Assembly (NCBI GenBank): GCA_017940445.1
Contig: JAGAYQ010000441.1
Span: forward strand, 1-6,058
Origin: Pyramidobacter sp.
GTDB lineage: Bacteria > Synergistota > Synergistia > Synergistales > Dethiosulfovibrionaceae
Length of the DNA: 6,058 nucleotides
Direction of reading: 5' to 3'
Each line of letters opens with the position of its first letter. The stretch's first letter is position 1. The translations under genes were made by a program, and so were the position numbers. Positions 1 through 5,400 of the stretch are shown piece after piece. The notes under the pieces were generated by a model. That model was not told the DNA's origin, did no database searches, and was given only the letters and a program-made list of their open reading frames with translations.

Positions 1-117
1 GACAACGCTGTCATGGTCGCAGCGGCCGGCTACGCGGCATTCATGCGCGGCGAGCGCAGCGACATCTCCATGGGGCCTGACCCGGCGCTTGATTTTGGCG
101 AAGACGAGGTGATCTAG
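1..117 (+). CDS. tsaD: TsaD, tRNA N6-adenosine threonylcarbamoyltransferase, C-terminal end only
   Basis: The open frame entering from the left edge encodes 38 residues and stops at TAG 115-117. It begins DNAVMVAAAGYAAFMRGE, which matches the conserved C-terminal block of TsaD (Kae1/Gcp family), where a DN(A/G)xM(I/V)A motif helps form the metal- and nucleotide-binding site. The family transfers threonylcarbamoyl from TC-AMP to A37 of ANN-decoding tRNAs in the cytoplasm, together with TsaB and TsaE. The remaining roughly 300 residues lie outside the window, so integrity cannot be judged. The pilin gene starts one base after its stop, which suggests the two are co-transcribed. The call rests on a short segment, but the motif is distinctive. 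Confidence 0.85.
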   Translation, partial: DNAVMVAAAGYAAFMRGERSDISMGPDPALDFGEDEVI

Positions 118-118
118 C

Positions 119-574
119 ATGAAGAGAAAGAAATCCCGAAAGGGCTTTACCCTGATCGAGCTGCTGATCGTCATGACGGTGATCGGCATCCTCTCGGGCA
201 GTCTGCTGCTGACGATGGGCTCGAGCACCGACAAGGCCGAGGCTACGCGCATCGTCACCGACCTCAACAGCCTGCGCCTGGCCGCCGGCCTGTACTATGC
301 CGACAATGCCGGCAGCGCGCTCTCGCCCGACATCGAGCGGCTGAAAACGTATGTGACTGCGCCGGAGAAACTCAGCGGCGATCAGTACGAGTTCAAAGAG
401 GGCGAAAATAAAGGCCAGTGGTTCGTCGGCTGCAAGATCGCCGCTCAGCCTGAAGGCGTGCGCGAATCGCTCAAAAAAATGGCCGCCGCCAACGGTCTGC
501 GCAACAGCGTCACCAGCAGCGACAGCGACACCTACAACGGAGGCACCAGCGGCGTGTACATCCGAGTGAGATAA
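119..574 (+). CDS. Type IV pilin-like / type II pseudopilin precursor
   Basis: The product is a 151-residue prepilin. A short basic leader (MKRKKSRKG) precedes FTLIELLIVMTVIGILSG, the class III signal of type IV pilins and pseudopilins. Prepilin peptidase (PilD) would cut between Gly9 and Phe10 and methylate the new N-terminus, leaving the conserved Glu at mature position 5 (Glu14). Residues 10 to about 32 form the hydrophobic helix, which continues into an amphipathic stretch (DLNSLRLAAGLYYADN). The rest is a small globular domain with one cysteine (in FVGCKIA), so no C-terminal disulfide loop like that of classical major pilins. A ribosome binding site, GAGGTGAT at 106-113, supports the start at 119; it lies inside the end of tsaD. 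No assembly ATPase, PilD or secretin is in the window, so whether it serves pili, secretion or DNA uptake is unknown. Confidence 0.85.
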   Translation: MKRKKSRKGFTLIELLIVMTVIGILSGSLLLTMGSSTDKAEATRIVTDLNSLRLAAGLYYADNAGSALSPDIERLKTYVTAPEKLSGDQYEFKEGENKGQWFVGCKIAAQPEGVRESLKKMAAANGLRNSVTSSDSDTYNGGTSGVYIRVR

Positions 575-586
575 TTCAGCAAGAAT

Positions 587-648
587 CATAAAAATATATC
601 CGGCAGAGCGGAAAAATAGTTTTCTGTTCTGTCGGATATGTTTTTATG
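587..648 (+). terminator. Long hairpin, probable bidirectional intrinsic terminator
   Basis: The 20-base arms 596-615 and 620-639 pair along their whole length in RNA, with three G-U wobbles and an ATAG loop (616-619). Pairing extends outward through an A-tract (590-594) against a T-tract (641-645) to about 587/648. Having A-rich DNA on the left and T-rich DNA on the right makes it a plausible terminator in both directions. It would end the tsaD-pilin transcript and insulate it from the permease promoter just downstream. Confidence 0.8.
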
Positions 649-669
649 CAACCGGTTTTGCATTTGCTG

Positions 670-678
670 TGCTATAAT
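670..678 (+). promoter_or_regulatory. Extended -10 promoter for the NCS2 permease
   Basis: TGCTATAAT is a perfect extended -10 element (TGn followed by TATAAT at 673-678). No good -35 hexamer is found at 16-18 bases upstream, which fits an extended -10 promoter. Transcription would begin near 685, giving a leader of only about 30 bases before the start codon. That leaves no room for a riboswitch or attenuator. The leader carries a strong ribosome binding site, GGAGGTG at 701-707. Confidence 0.65.
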
Positions 679-714
679 CCTGACGGTTTCAAATTTTCGC
701 GGAGGTGTTGTGTG

Positions 715-2079
715 ATGGCTCAGAAGAATTTGGTGTACGGAGTCGACGACGTTCCCTCTCTACCGATTTTGCTGCTGGCGGGCGCGCAGCATGTGCTGAC
801 GCTGTTTGGCGCGACGACGCTGGTGCCGCTGATCTTCGGCCCGGCGATGGGCATGGATCAGGCACAGATCGGATTTTTCATCTCGTGCGTGTACTTTGCG
901 ATGGGTGTGTGCACGCTGATCCAGACCAGTCCGTTTGGCTCAGGGCTGCCGATCGTTCAGGGATCGAGCTTCAGCTTCATCCCGCCGATCATGACGATCG
1001 TGGGCATCTATTCGGCGCAGGGCACGGCGGTGATCATGCAGTACATCGGCGGCGCGCTGATCTCGGGCGGCGTGTGCCTGATGGTGCTTGGGCAGTTTGG
1101 CCTGATCGGCAAGATCCGCCGCTTCGTGGGGCCGCTGACGGTCGGCACGACGATCATGGCGATCGGCTTTTCGCTGGCGGATACGGCGATCAGCTTCAAC
1201 GCGGCCAACTACTGGCCGGCATCGCTGGCGGTGGTGGCGCTGATCTTCCTCTTTGGTCTGGGGCTGAAGAGCCGCTATATCAACATCTTCTCGGTGCTGC
1301 TGAGCGTGATCATCGTCTGGGGCGTGTGCTTCGGCCTCAGCCGCTCGGGTGTGTTCGCGCCGGGGCATCCGGTTTATATCAGCCTTGACAACGTGAAGGC
1401 GGCCAAGTGGTTCCAATTTACCGGCTTCGCTCCCTGGGGAATGCCGAAGTTCAGCCTGGTGGCGTTCGGCGCGATCCTGGCTGGATTCTTCTCGGTCATC
1501 CTGGAGAGCATCGGCGATTATTTCAACGTCTGCAACGCGGCTGGCATCGCCGACCCGACGGAGAAGCAGATCAACAAGGGCATCCGCGCCGAAGGGCTGG
1601 GCTGCATCTTCGGCGGCTTTACGGGCGCTGTGGCCTGTACGAGCTACACTGAAAACATCGGTCTGATCGGCCTGACGGGCATCGCTTCGCGCTGGGTGGT
1701 GCGCGTGGGCGCGGTGCTGCTGATCGGCATGAGCCTTGTGGGAAAGTTCGGAGCGCTGGTGGCGACGCTGCCGTCGCCGATCATCGGCGGCTGCTACATC
1801 GCGCTGTTCGGCACGATCGGCGCTCTGGGTATTCAGGCGCTGACGCGGGCCGATATGCAGAAGCAGCGCAATGTGATGATCGTGGGCTTTGCGTTCCTTA
1901 TGGCACTCGGCCTGCCGGGCTGGGTGACGAAGCAGCAGGATCTGTTCTTCGCCTGGGGCATCCCTGGTCAGATCGTCTGGGCCATTGGCAAGACGTCGAT
2001 GGCGGTGGCCGGCATCTCGGCCTGCGTGCTGGATAACCTGATCCCCGGCACGCGCGAGGAACGCGGTTTCCGCGACTAG
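715..2079 (+). CDS. NCS2-family nucleobase:cation symporter (uracil/xanthine permease)
   Basis: This 454-residue inner-membrane protein is the normal size of NCS2/NAT transporters, which have 14 membrane spans in two inverted 7-span repeats and import uracil, xanthine, urate or related bases with a cation. Visible family marks are the Gln25-His26 pair in span 1 (GAQHVLTLFGAT), the GSGLPIVQGSSFSFIPP segment, ESIGDY around Glu264/Asp268 in the span-8 region, and the NAT signature E-N-x-G-x4-T-G at Glu313-Asn314. A glutamate before that Asn is found in the uracil carrier UraA; xanthine carriers such as XanQ have Gln there. In contrast, the E-x3-D pattern of ESIGDY resembles the xanthine/urate/ascorbate branch. 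The exact substrate therefore stays open. The start at ATG 715 is chosen because GGAGGTG (701-707) sits 7 bases upstream; the in-frame ATG at 646 lies inside the terminator and upstream of the promoter. The gene has its own promoter and terminator and is probably monocistronic. Confidence 0.93.
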   Translation: MAQKNLVYGVDDVPSLPILLLAGAQHVLTLFGATTLVPLIFGPAMGMDQAQIGFFISCVYFAMGVCTLIQTSPFGSGLPIVQGSSFSFIPPIMTIVGIYSAQGTAVIMQYIGGALISGGVCLMVLGQFGLIGKIRRFVGPLTVGTTIMAIGFSLADTAISFNAANYWPASLAVVALIFLFGLGLKSRYINIFSVLLSVIIVWGVCFGLSRSGVFAPGHPVYISLDNVKAAKWFQFTGFAPWGMPKFSLVAFGAILAGFFSVILESIGDYFNVCNAAGIADPTEKQINKGIRAEGLGCIFGGFTGAVACTSYTENIGLIGLTGIASRWVVRVGAVLLIGMSLVGKFGALVATLPSPIIGGCYIALFGTIGALGIQALTRADMQKQRNVMIVGFAFLMALGLPGWVTKQQDLFFAWGIPGQIVWAIGKTSMAVAGISACVLDNLIPGTREERGFRD

Positions 2080-2096
2080 CAAAACGAAATATGTGC

Positions 2097-2129
2097 GAGG
2101 GTGGAAATCTCTTTCCGCCCTCATTTTTT
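2097..2129 (+). terminator. Intrinsic terminator of the permease gene
   Basis: The arms GAGGGTGGAAA (2097-2107) and TTTCCGCCCTC (2112-2122) pair over 11 bp with one G-U wobble and a TCTC loop. An A and then six T's (2124-2129) follow. It lies 18 bases after the permease stop. Confidence 0.93.
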
Positions 2130-2130
2130 A

Positions 2131-2139
2131 TGCTAGAAT
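2131..2139 (+). promoter_or_regulatory. Extended -10 promoter for the five-gene operon
   Basis: TGCTAGAAT is an extended -10 element (TGn plus TAGAAT at 2134-2139), differing by one base from the permease promoter TGCTATAAT. It begins one base after the T-tract of the preceding terminator, so its -35 region would overlap the hairpin arm; no strong -35 is visible. The predicted transcription start is near 2146, about 20 bases before the start codon at 2166. Confidence 0.55.
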
Positions 2140-2165
2140 AGCAGTATGACGAAGGCGGTGAGAGC

Positions 2166-2984
2166 ATGGCGCTGTTGGCGCGACGAAAGAGACTGGCGGA
2201 AGCCTTTGAGACGATCTACGAGCTTTACAACCGGCGCGAGCTGGTGCATCCTGACCCGCTGGAGTTTTTGTACCGCTATGACCGCGTCGAAGACCGCGAG
2301 ATCGCGGCGCTGATTGCTTCGTCGCTGGCGTACGGTCGCGTGACGATGATCCTGAAGAGCGTCGCGTGCGTGCTTGATGCGATGGGCAGCTCTCCGCGCG
2401 CGTTTATCGAAAGCGGCAGCGAAACCGCCTGGCGCGAACAGTTTGCCGATTTTCGTCATCGTTTCACGAGCGGTGACGACGTGGCTGCTTTGCTGGGCGG
2501 CGTCAAGCGAGTGATCGGCAAAAGCGGCTCGCTCGGCGAGTTTTTACGTACTTCGCGCGGAGTGTGCGGCACGCTTGAGGGCGCTCTCGACGCGCTGGTC
2601 GAAGAGCTTGAGAGCGGGCGTAAAAACAGCCTCCTCTGCCGGCCGTCTCTGGGTAGCGCCTGCAAGCGCCATTTTCTGATGCTGCGGTGGATGGTCCGTC
2701 ACGACGAAGTGGACCCGGGCGGCTGGCACGGGCTCGATCCCGCCGAGCTGCAGGTGCCGCTTGATACGCACATGTATTCCGTCTGCCGGTCGCTGCGCTT
2801 CACGCGGCGCGCCTCAGCTGATCTCAAGACGGCTCGGGAAATCACGAGCGTCTTTGCAAGCTTGCGGCCGGACGATCCCGTCCGCTATGACTTTGCGCTG
2901 ACGCGGTTTGGAATCCGTCCCGATATGAGCGAGGCGGAACTGATAAAACTGTGCACATCTGCACGACACGAAAGGAATGACTGA
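2166..2984 (+). CDS. TIGR02757 / DUF2400 family protein, function unknown
   Basis: The 272-residue protein fits the length of the TIGR02757 (DUF2400) family, whose function is not established. Family features seen are an N-terminal segment with DREIAALIASSLAYGR, a basic aromatic block KRHFLMLRWMVR (Lys167-Arg178) followed by acidic residues and a Trp, the core VPLDTHMYSVCRSL with Asp200-Thr-His202, and the C-terminal DPVRYDFALTRFGI (Asp237-Ile250). The LDTH block resembles the VDTHV.R..xRL segment that carries the catalytic Asp of HhH-GPD DNA glycosylases such as endonuclease III. No clear helix-hairpin-helix LPGVG motif and no C-terminal four-cysteine iron-sulfur loop is present, so any glycosylase-like role is only inference. 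No signal peptide or membrane segment is seen, so it should be cytoplasmic. The start at 2166 follows a GGCGGTGAG stretch. It is the first gene of the operon, and the next start lies one base past its stop. Confidence 0.85.
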   Translation: MALLARRKRLAEAFETIYELYNRRELVHPDPLEFLYRYDRVEDREIAALIASSLAYGRVTMILKSVACVLDAMGSSPRAFIESGSETAWREQFADFRHRFTSGDDVAALLGGVKRVIGKSGSLGEFLRTSRGVCGTLEGALDALVEELESGRKNSLLCRPSLGSACKRHFLMLRWMVRHDEVDPGGWHGLDPAELQVPLDTHMYSVCRSLRFTRRASADLKTAREITSVFASLRPDDPVRYDFALTRFGIRPDMSEAELIKLCTSARHERND

Positions 2985-2985
2985 G

Positions 2986-3498
2986 ATGAAAAAAATGTTT
3001 CTGGCCGCGCTTGCGGCTCTGGTGCTCATGAGCAGCGCTGCCTGCGCCGCGTCGATGGGGGATTTCACGATCCAGGACCTGGACGGAGAGGTGCACACGC
3101 AGAAGCTGCTGTCGAAAGCGAAGCTGACGATGTTCAACGTCTGGGGCACGTTCTGCCCGCCCTGCCTGCGCGAGATGCCTGATCTTGGAGAGCTGGCGGC
3201 GGAGCTTGAGCCCGAAGGCGTGCAGATCGTCGGTCTGGTGTGCGACTGGACCGACCGCAAAGGCAACCCCAGCGAGGCGCAGATCGCGAAGGCGAAAAAG
3301 ATCGTCGCGAAGACTGGCGCTTCATACCTCCACCTGCTGCTGAACGACGATATCCAGCAGTATTTCGGCGACATCACAGCCGTTCCTCAGACCTACTTTG
3401 TCAGCCGTTCAGGCGAGATCGTCGGCGCGGTGACGGGCGCGCAGAGCCGCAAAGCCTGGATCGCCATGATCCGCCATGTGCTGGCAAAAGTCGAATGA
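2986..3498 (+). CDS. Exported TlpA/ResA-like thioredoxin-fold protein
   Basis: This 170-residue protein has an N-terminal signal ([20 protein letters not shown], then AASMGDF). Cleavage could be by signal peptidase I near ACA-A or at Cys20 as a lipoprotein, but SAAC is not a strict lipobox. The mature part is a thioredoxin fold with the active site WGTFCPPC (Cys57, Cys60), followed by [13 protein letters not shown] as in TlpA/ResA/AhpC-TSA-type disulfide reductases. A cis-proline (Pro134) is seen in [16 protein letters not shown]. Such proteins act outside the cytoplasmic membrane and reduce disulfides in partner proteins such as apocytochromes, taking electrons from a membrane donor. An in-frame ATG at 2977 is possible, but AAAGGA (2971-2976) abuts it while lying 9 bases from ATG 2986, and 2986 gives the cleaner signal peptide. 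The next two genes, a CXXC membrane peptide and a ferredoxin-type membrane protein, are likely redox partners. No CcdA/DsbD-type donor is visible here. Confidence 0.9.
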   Translation: MKKMFLAALAALVLMSSAACAASMGDFTIQDLDGEVHTQKLLSKAKLTMFNVWGTFCPPCLREMPDLGELAAELEPEGVQIVGLVCDWTDRKGNPSEAQIAKAKKIVAKTGASYLHLLLNDDIQQYFGDITAVPQTYFVSRSGEIVGAVTGAQSRKAWIAMIRHVLAKVE

Positions 3499-3635
3499 TC
3501 CCTCGCCGCGCCGCCGCGTGGCTCTGCATTGCTGCCGGAGCTGCGCTGATAGCCGCCGGACTGCTTCGTGGCGAAGTCTCTGAAGTTTTCGGGAAGGCGG
3601 CCAATATCTGTCTGGAGTGTGTCGGCATTGGCTAG
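3495..3635 (+). CDS. Small membrane peptide with C-terminal CXXC (CD1871A family)
   Basis: A 46-residue protein starts at an ATG that overlaps the thioredoxin stop by four bases (ATGA at 3495-3498). It begins MIPRR, continues as a single hydrophobic segment (about residues 6-24, [19 protein letters not shown]), then [22 protein letters not shown]. The pattern RGEV..VF.KA..ICLEC.GIG is that of the CD1871A family of CXXC-motif proteins, named from a Clostridioides difficile locus and of unknown function. The basic N-terminus predicts that it stays inside, which puts the CLEC motif (Cys39, Cys42) outside the membrane, the same side as the CPPC site of the upstream protein. The downstream gene probably starts inside its last codons. 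A longer open frame sharing this stop begins at 3240 but lies wholly inside the thioredoxin gene and is not credible. Short length means automatic gene finders could skip it. Confidence 0.85.
   Translation: MIPRRAAAWLCIAAGAALIAAGLLRGEVSEVFGKAANICLECVGIG
3614..3617 (+). promoter_or_regulatory. Ribosome binding site deciding the TTG start of the polyferredoxin gene
   Basis: GGAG at 3614-3617 lies 10 bases before TTG 3628 and only one base before the in-frame GTG 3619. This favours TTG 3628, which overlaps the upstream stop at 3633-3635 by eight bases. The other in-frame candidate, GTG 3568, has no convincing Shine-Dalgarno sequence and would add 20 residues read out of frame from the conserved CXXC peptide. 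Confidence 0.5.
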
Positions 3636-4515
3636 GGCGCGCTTGCAGCGTCTGCGGCTGTGCGTCCAGCTTGCCTGGACGGCGCTCTGCAACGGTTATC
3701 TGGCCGGATTTGTGAGAGGGACGATCTTCACAGGCGCGCTTAAAAACGTCTGCGTCCCGGGGCTGAACTGCTATTCCTGCCCCGGAGCTCTCGGCGCGTG
3801 TCCGGTCGGCTCCTTTCAGGCGATGCTGACGGGCATGGAAGTCCGCATCCCGATGTACGTGACCGGCTTTCTGTTCGCGTTCGGCGGCGTGCTGGGGCGG
3901 ATCGTCTGCGGCTGGCTGTGTCCTTTCGGGCTGGTCCAGGACGCTTTGTACAAAATCCCCATGTCAGGGAAAAAGCGCGATCTGCCCGGCGACCGCCTGC
4001 TGCGCTGGCTGAAATACGTCGTGCTTGCCGTGTTTGTTGTCGCCCTTCCTCTGTGGATGCGCGATCCGCTGCTGAATGTCAGCGATCCGTGGTTTTGCAA
4101 ATACATCTGCCCGTCAGGCACCGTAATGGGCGGCTGGCCGCTCCTGGCTGCGAACGCGGGCCTGCGTAGCGCCGCCGGCTGGATCTTTGCCTGGAAAAGC
4201 GCGCTGCTCGTGCTGATCATCGCGCTGTCAGTGCGGTCGTACCGGCCGTTTTGCAAGTACCTGTGCCCGCTGGGCGCTTTTTACGGCTTTTTCAATCGTA
4301 TCGCTCTGTTCCGGCTGAGCGTGGAGCACGCTGCGTGCGTGAAGTGCGGCTCGTGTGCGCGTATCTGTCCGATGAGCGTCGATATGCCGGCTCATCCCGA
4401 CAGCGCCGAGTGCATCCGCTGCGGACGCTGCTGCGATGCCTGCCCGACCGGGGCGATCCGCCTGCCGTTTATGAAAAATCATCAGCCGAACGAGGGGAGC
4501 TGTGCGAATGAATAA
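3628..4515 (+). CDS. NapH/MauN-like membrane 4Fe-4S polyferredoxin
   Basis: From TTG 3628 the protein is 295 residues with about four membrane spans (near 11-28, 74-100, 130-145 and 185-204) and a C-terminal ferredoxin domain. It carries [17 protein letters not shown] (Cys48, Cys51, Cys58) and three C-x3-C-P motifs: CGWLCP (94/98), CKYICP (157/161) and CKYLCP (209/213). These are typical of NapH, NosR and CcoG relatives. Two classic [4Fe-4S] sites follow: Cys237/240/243/247 and Cys262/265/268/272. Family members pass electrons between a quinol or soluble donor and a partner across the cytoplasmic membrane. The C-terminal clusters are predicted to be cytoplasmic. Its place behind a TlpA-like protein and a CXXC peptide suggests it feeds electrons to extracytoplasmic thiols, but no substrate can be named. 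The start is uncertain (GTG 3568, GTG 3619 and TTG 3643 are alternatives). The stop overlaps the next gene by eight bases. Confidence 0.88.
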   Translation: MARARLQRLRLCVQLAWTALCNGYLAGFVRGTIFTGALKNVCVPGLNCYSCPGALGACPVGSFQAMLTGMEVRIPMYVTGFLFAFGGVLGRIVCGWLCPFGLVQDALYKIPMSGKKRDLPGDRLLRWLKYVVLAVFVVALPLWMRDPLLNVSDPWFCKYICPSGTVMGGWPLLAANAGLRSAAGWIFAWKSALLVLIIALSVRSYRPFCKYLCPLGAFYGFFNRIALFRLSVEHAACVKCGSCARICPMSVDMPAHPDSAECIRCGRCCDACPTGAIRLPFMKNHQPNEGSCANE

Positions 4516-5191
4516 CGATTTCATCTATCGGCGAAAGCTGTATGACCGCGCTCAGCCTCACCCCGGCGAGCAGCGGCTGGACTTTGAAGCTGCGCCCGCT
4601 GTTCCGCTGCGGCCGCTTGACGAAACGGGCTTCACCGCGCTCGACATCGAGACGACCGGCCTTAGCCCGGCGTTCTGCGGCATCGTTGAGATCGCCGCGC
4701 TCAAAGTGCTGCCCGGCGGCGAGAGCCAAACCTTTCAGACCCTGGTTGATCCGCACTGCGTCATCCCCCGCGCTGTGACTGCCATTCACGGCATCAGCAG
4801 CGATATGGTGCGCGGCGCACCGTGTGCCGAAGAGGTCGTCGGCGGCCTGGTCGAATTCGCAGCCGGCACGCCGCTGGTGCTGCACAACGCGCCGTTTGAC
4901 CTCGGCTTCCTCACGCCCATTGTTCAGCGTCAGGGACTTGCCTGGCGCAGTCCTGCCGTCTTCGATACCCTGCGGCTGGCCAAGCGTGCCTTTCCCGGCC
5001 TGCGCAGCTACAGCCTGGAGAACCTGAGCCGCTTCTTCGATTTTGACGCCGGCAACCACCATCGCGCTCTCGCTGACTGCGAGTACTGCGCCCGACTGTT
5101 CCAGCTGATCCGCGTCAAGCTCCGCACGCCAGACGGCGAAGAATCGTTCTGCCGAAAGTGCGCCTCGTCGCCGAAGCTGCTGGGAATGTAA
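4508..5191 (+). CDS. DEDDh 3'-5' exonuclease (DnaQ-like / PolC-type)
   Basis: The 227-residue protein has all the marks of an RNase T/DnaQ-fold exonuclease. They are ExoI with Asp46 and Glu48 in ALDIETTGLSP, ExoII with Asp131 in LVLHNAPFDLGFL, and ExoIII with His185 and Asp190 in HHRALADC, giving the DEDDh set that binds two metal ions. These enzymes remove nucleotides from 3' ends, as proofreading subunits or in DNA repair. It has about 40 extra residues before the domain and a short C-terminal tail with one CxxC (FCRKC), but no polymerase or helicase domain, so it is a stand-alone exonuclease. The start at ATG 4508 is preferred because GGGGAG (4494-4499) lies 8 bases upstream; GTG 4502 is too close. 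It overlaps the stop of the ferredoxin gene by eight bases and is the last gene of the operon. Confidence 0.92.
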   Translation: MNNDFIYRRKLYDRAQPHPGEQRLDFEAAPAVPLRPLDETGFTALDIETTGLSPAFCGIVEIAALKVLPGGESQTFQTLVDPHCVIPRAVTAIHGISSDMVRGAPCAEEVVGGLVEFAAGTPLVLHNAPFDLGFLTPIVQRQGLAWRSPAVFDTLRLAKRAFPGLRSYSLENLSRFFDFDAGNHHRALADCEYCARLFQLIRVKLRTPDGEESFCRKCASSPKLLGM

Positions 5192-5218
5192 TACTAACGC
5201 GTGATTAAAATGCTCATC

Positions 5219-5274
5219 GCGCGGCCGCGCCTAAGTCGGGCACGGCTGTTGGCGCCAGATCGGCGCCGCGCCGT
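5219..5274. repeat. GC-rich palindrome cluster between exonuclease gene and terminator
   Basis: A perfect 12-bp palindrome, GCGCGGCCGCGC, lies at 5219-5230. A hairpin follows in which two GGCGCC copies (5251-5256 and 5262-5267) pair around an AGATC loop. It is reinforced by ACGGC (5242-5246) against GCCGT (5270-5274) across a small internal loop. No T-tract follows directly, so it is not an intrinsic terminator. It may be a folded 3' untranslated region that protects the operon mRNA, or a dispersed repeat; neither can be settled from one copy. Confidence 0.5.
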
Positions 5275-5303
5275 CTCATGCGTTTTTCGACGCGACGCAG
5301 GCA

Positions 5304-5339
5304 CTTTAAAACGGCTATAATACATTAGCCGTTTTAAAG
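5304..5339 (+). terminator. Terminator of the five-gene operon
   Basis: A perfect 14-bp inverted repeat pairs CTTTAAAACGGCTA (5304-5317) with TAGCCGTTTTAAAG (5326-5339) around an 8-base loop. The T-run inside the right arm and the A-run inside the left arm fit an intrinsic terminator usable in both directions. It lies about 110 bases after the exonuclease stop. Confidence 0.8.
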
Positions 5340-5359
5340 AAAAACAGTATAAAAATAAT

Positions 5360-5395
5360 CAAGCCCTGCGTTCGCCTTTGTGAACGCAGGGCTTG
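5360..5395 (-). terminator. Terminator of the toxin-antitoxin operon (minus strand)
   Basis: A perfect 14-bp inverted repeat pairs CAAGCCCTGCGTTC (5360-5373) with GAACGCAGGGCTTG (5382-5395) around an 8-base loop. Read on the minus strand it is followed by a T-rich stretch (GATTATTTTTATA), which marks it as the terminator of the leftward genes. It lies six bases past the toxin stop codon. Confidence 0.85.
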
Positions 5396-5400
5396 CTGTA

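Noticed and set aside
41..589. Minus-strand open frame antisense to the pilin
   Set aside because: Its composition is biased, it has no recognisable domain, and it is antisense to a gene with a clear GFTLIE motif.
646..714. N-terminal extension of the permease from ATG 646
   Set aside because: It begins in the terminator stem, precedes the predicted transcription start (about 685), has no family resemblance, and a strong Shine-Dalgarno at 701-707 serves ATG 715.
649..714. Purine or pyrimidine riboswitch / attenuator ahead of the permease
   Set aside because: The predicted leader is only about 30 bases and the hairpin at 587-648 lies upstream of the promoter.
940..2124. Minus-strand open frame of 394 codons antisense to the permease
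   Set aside because: Its product is a low-complexity Arg/His/Asp/Ala-rich string, a typical shadow of a GC-rich gene, and it covers the terminator region.
3240..3635. 131-codon + frame ending at the CXXC peptide stop
   Set aside because: Its first two thirds are the out-of-frame shadow of the thioredoxin gene; only the last 46 codons match a family.
5210..5320. 36-codon Arg-rich open frame after the exonuclease gene
   Set aside because: It has no ribosome binding site, runs through palindromes into the terminator, and resembles nothing known.
5316..5321. TATAAT as a promoter -10
   Set aside because: It lies at the stem-loop boundary of the operon terminator, lacks a -35 and a TGn extension, and would read into no + strand gene.
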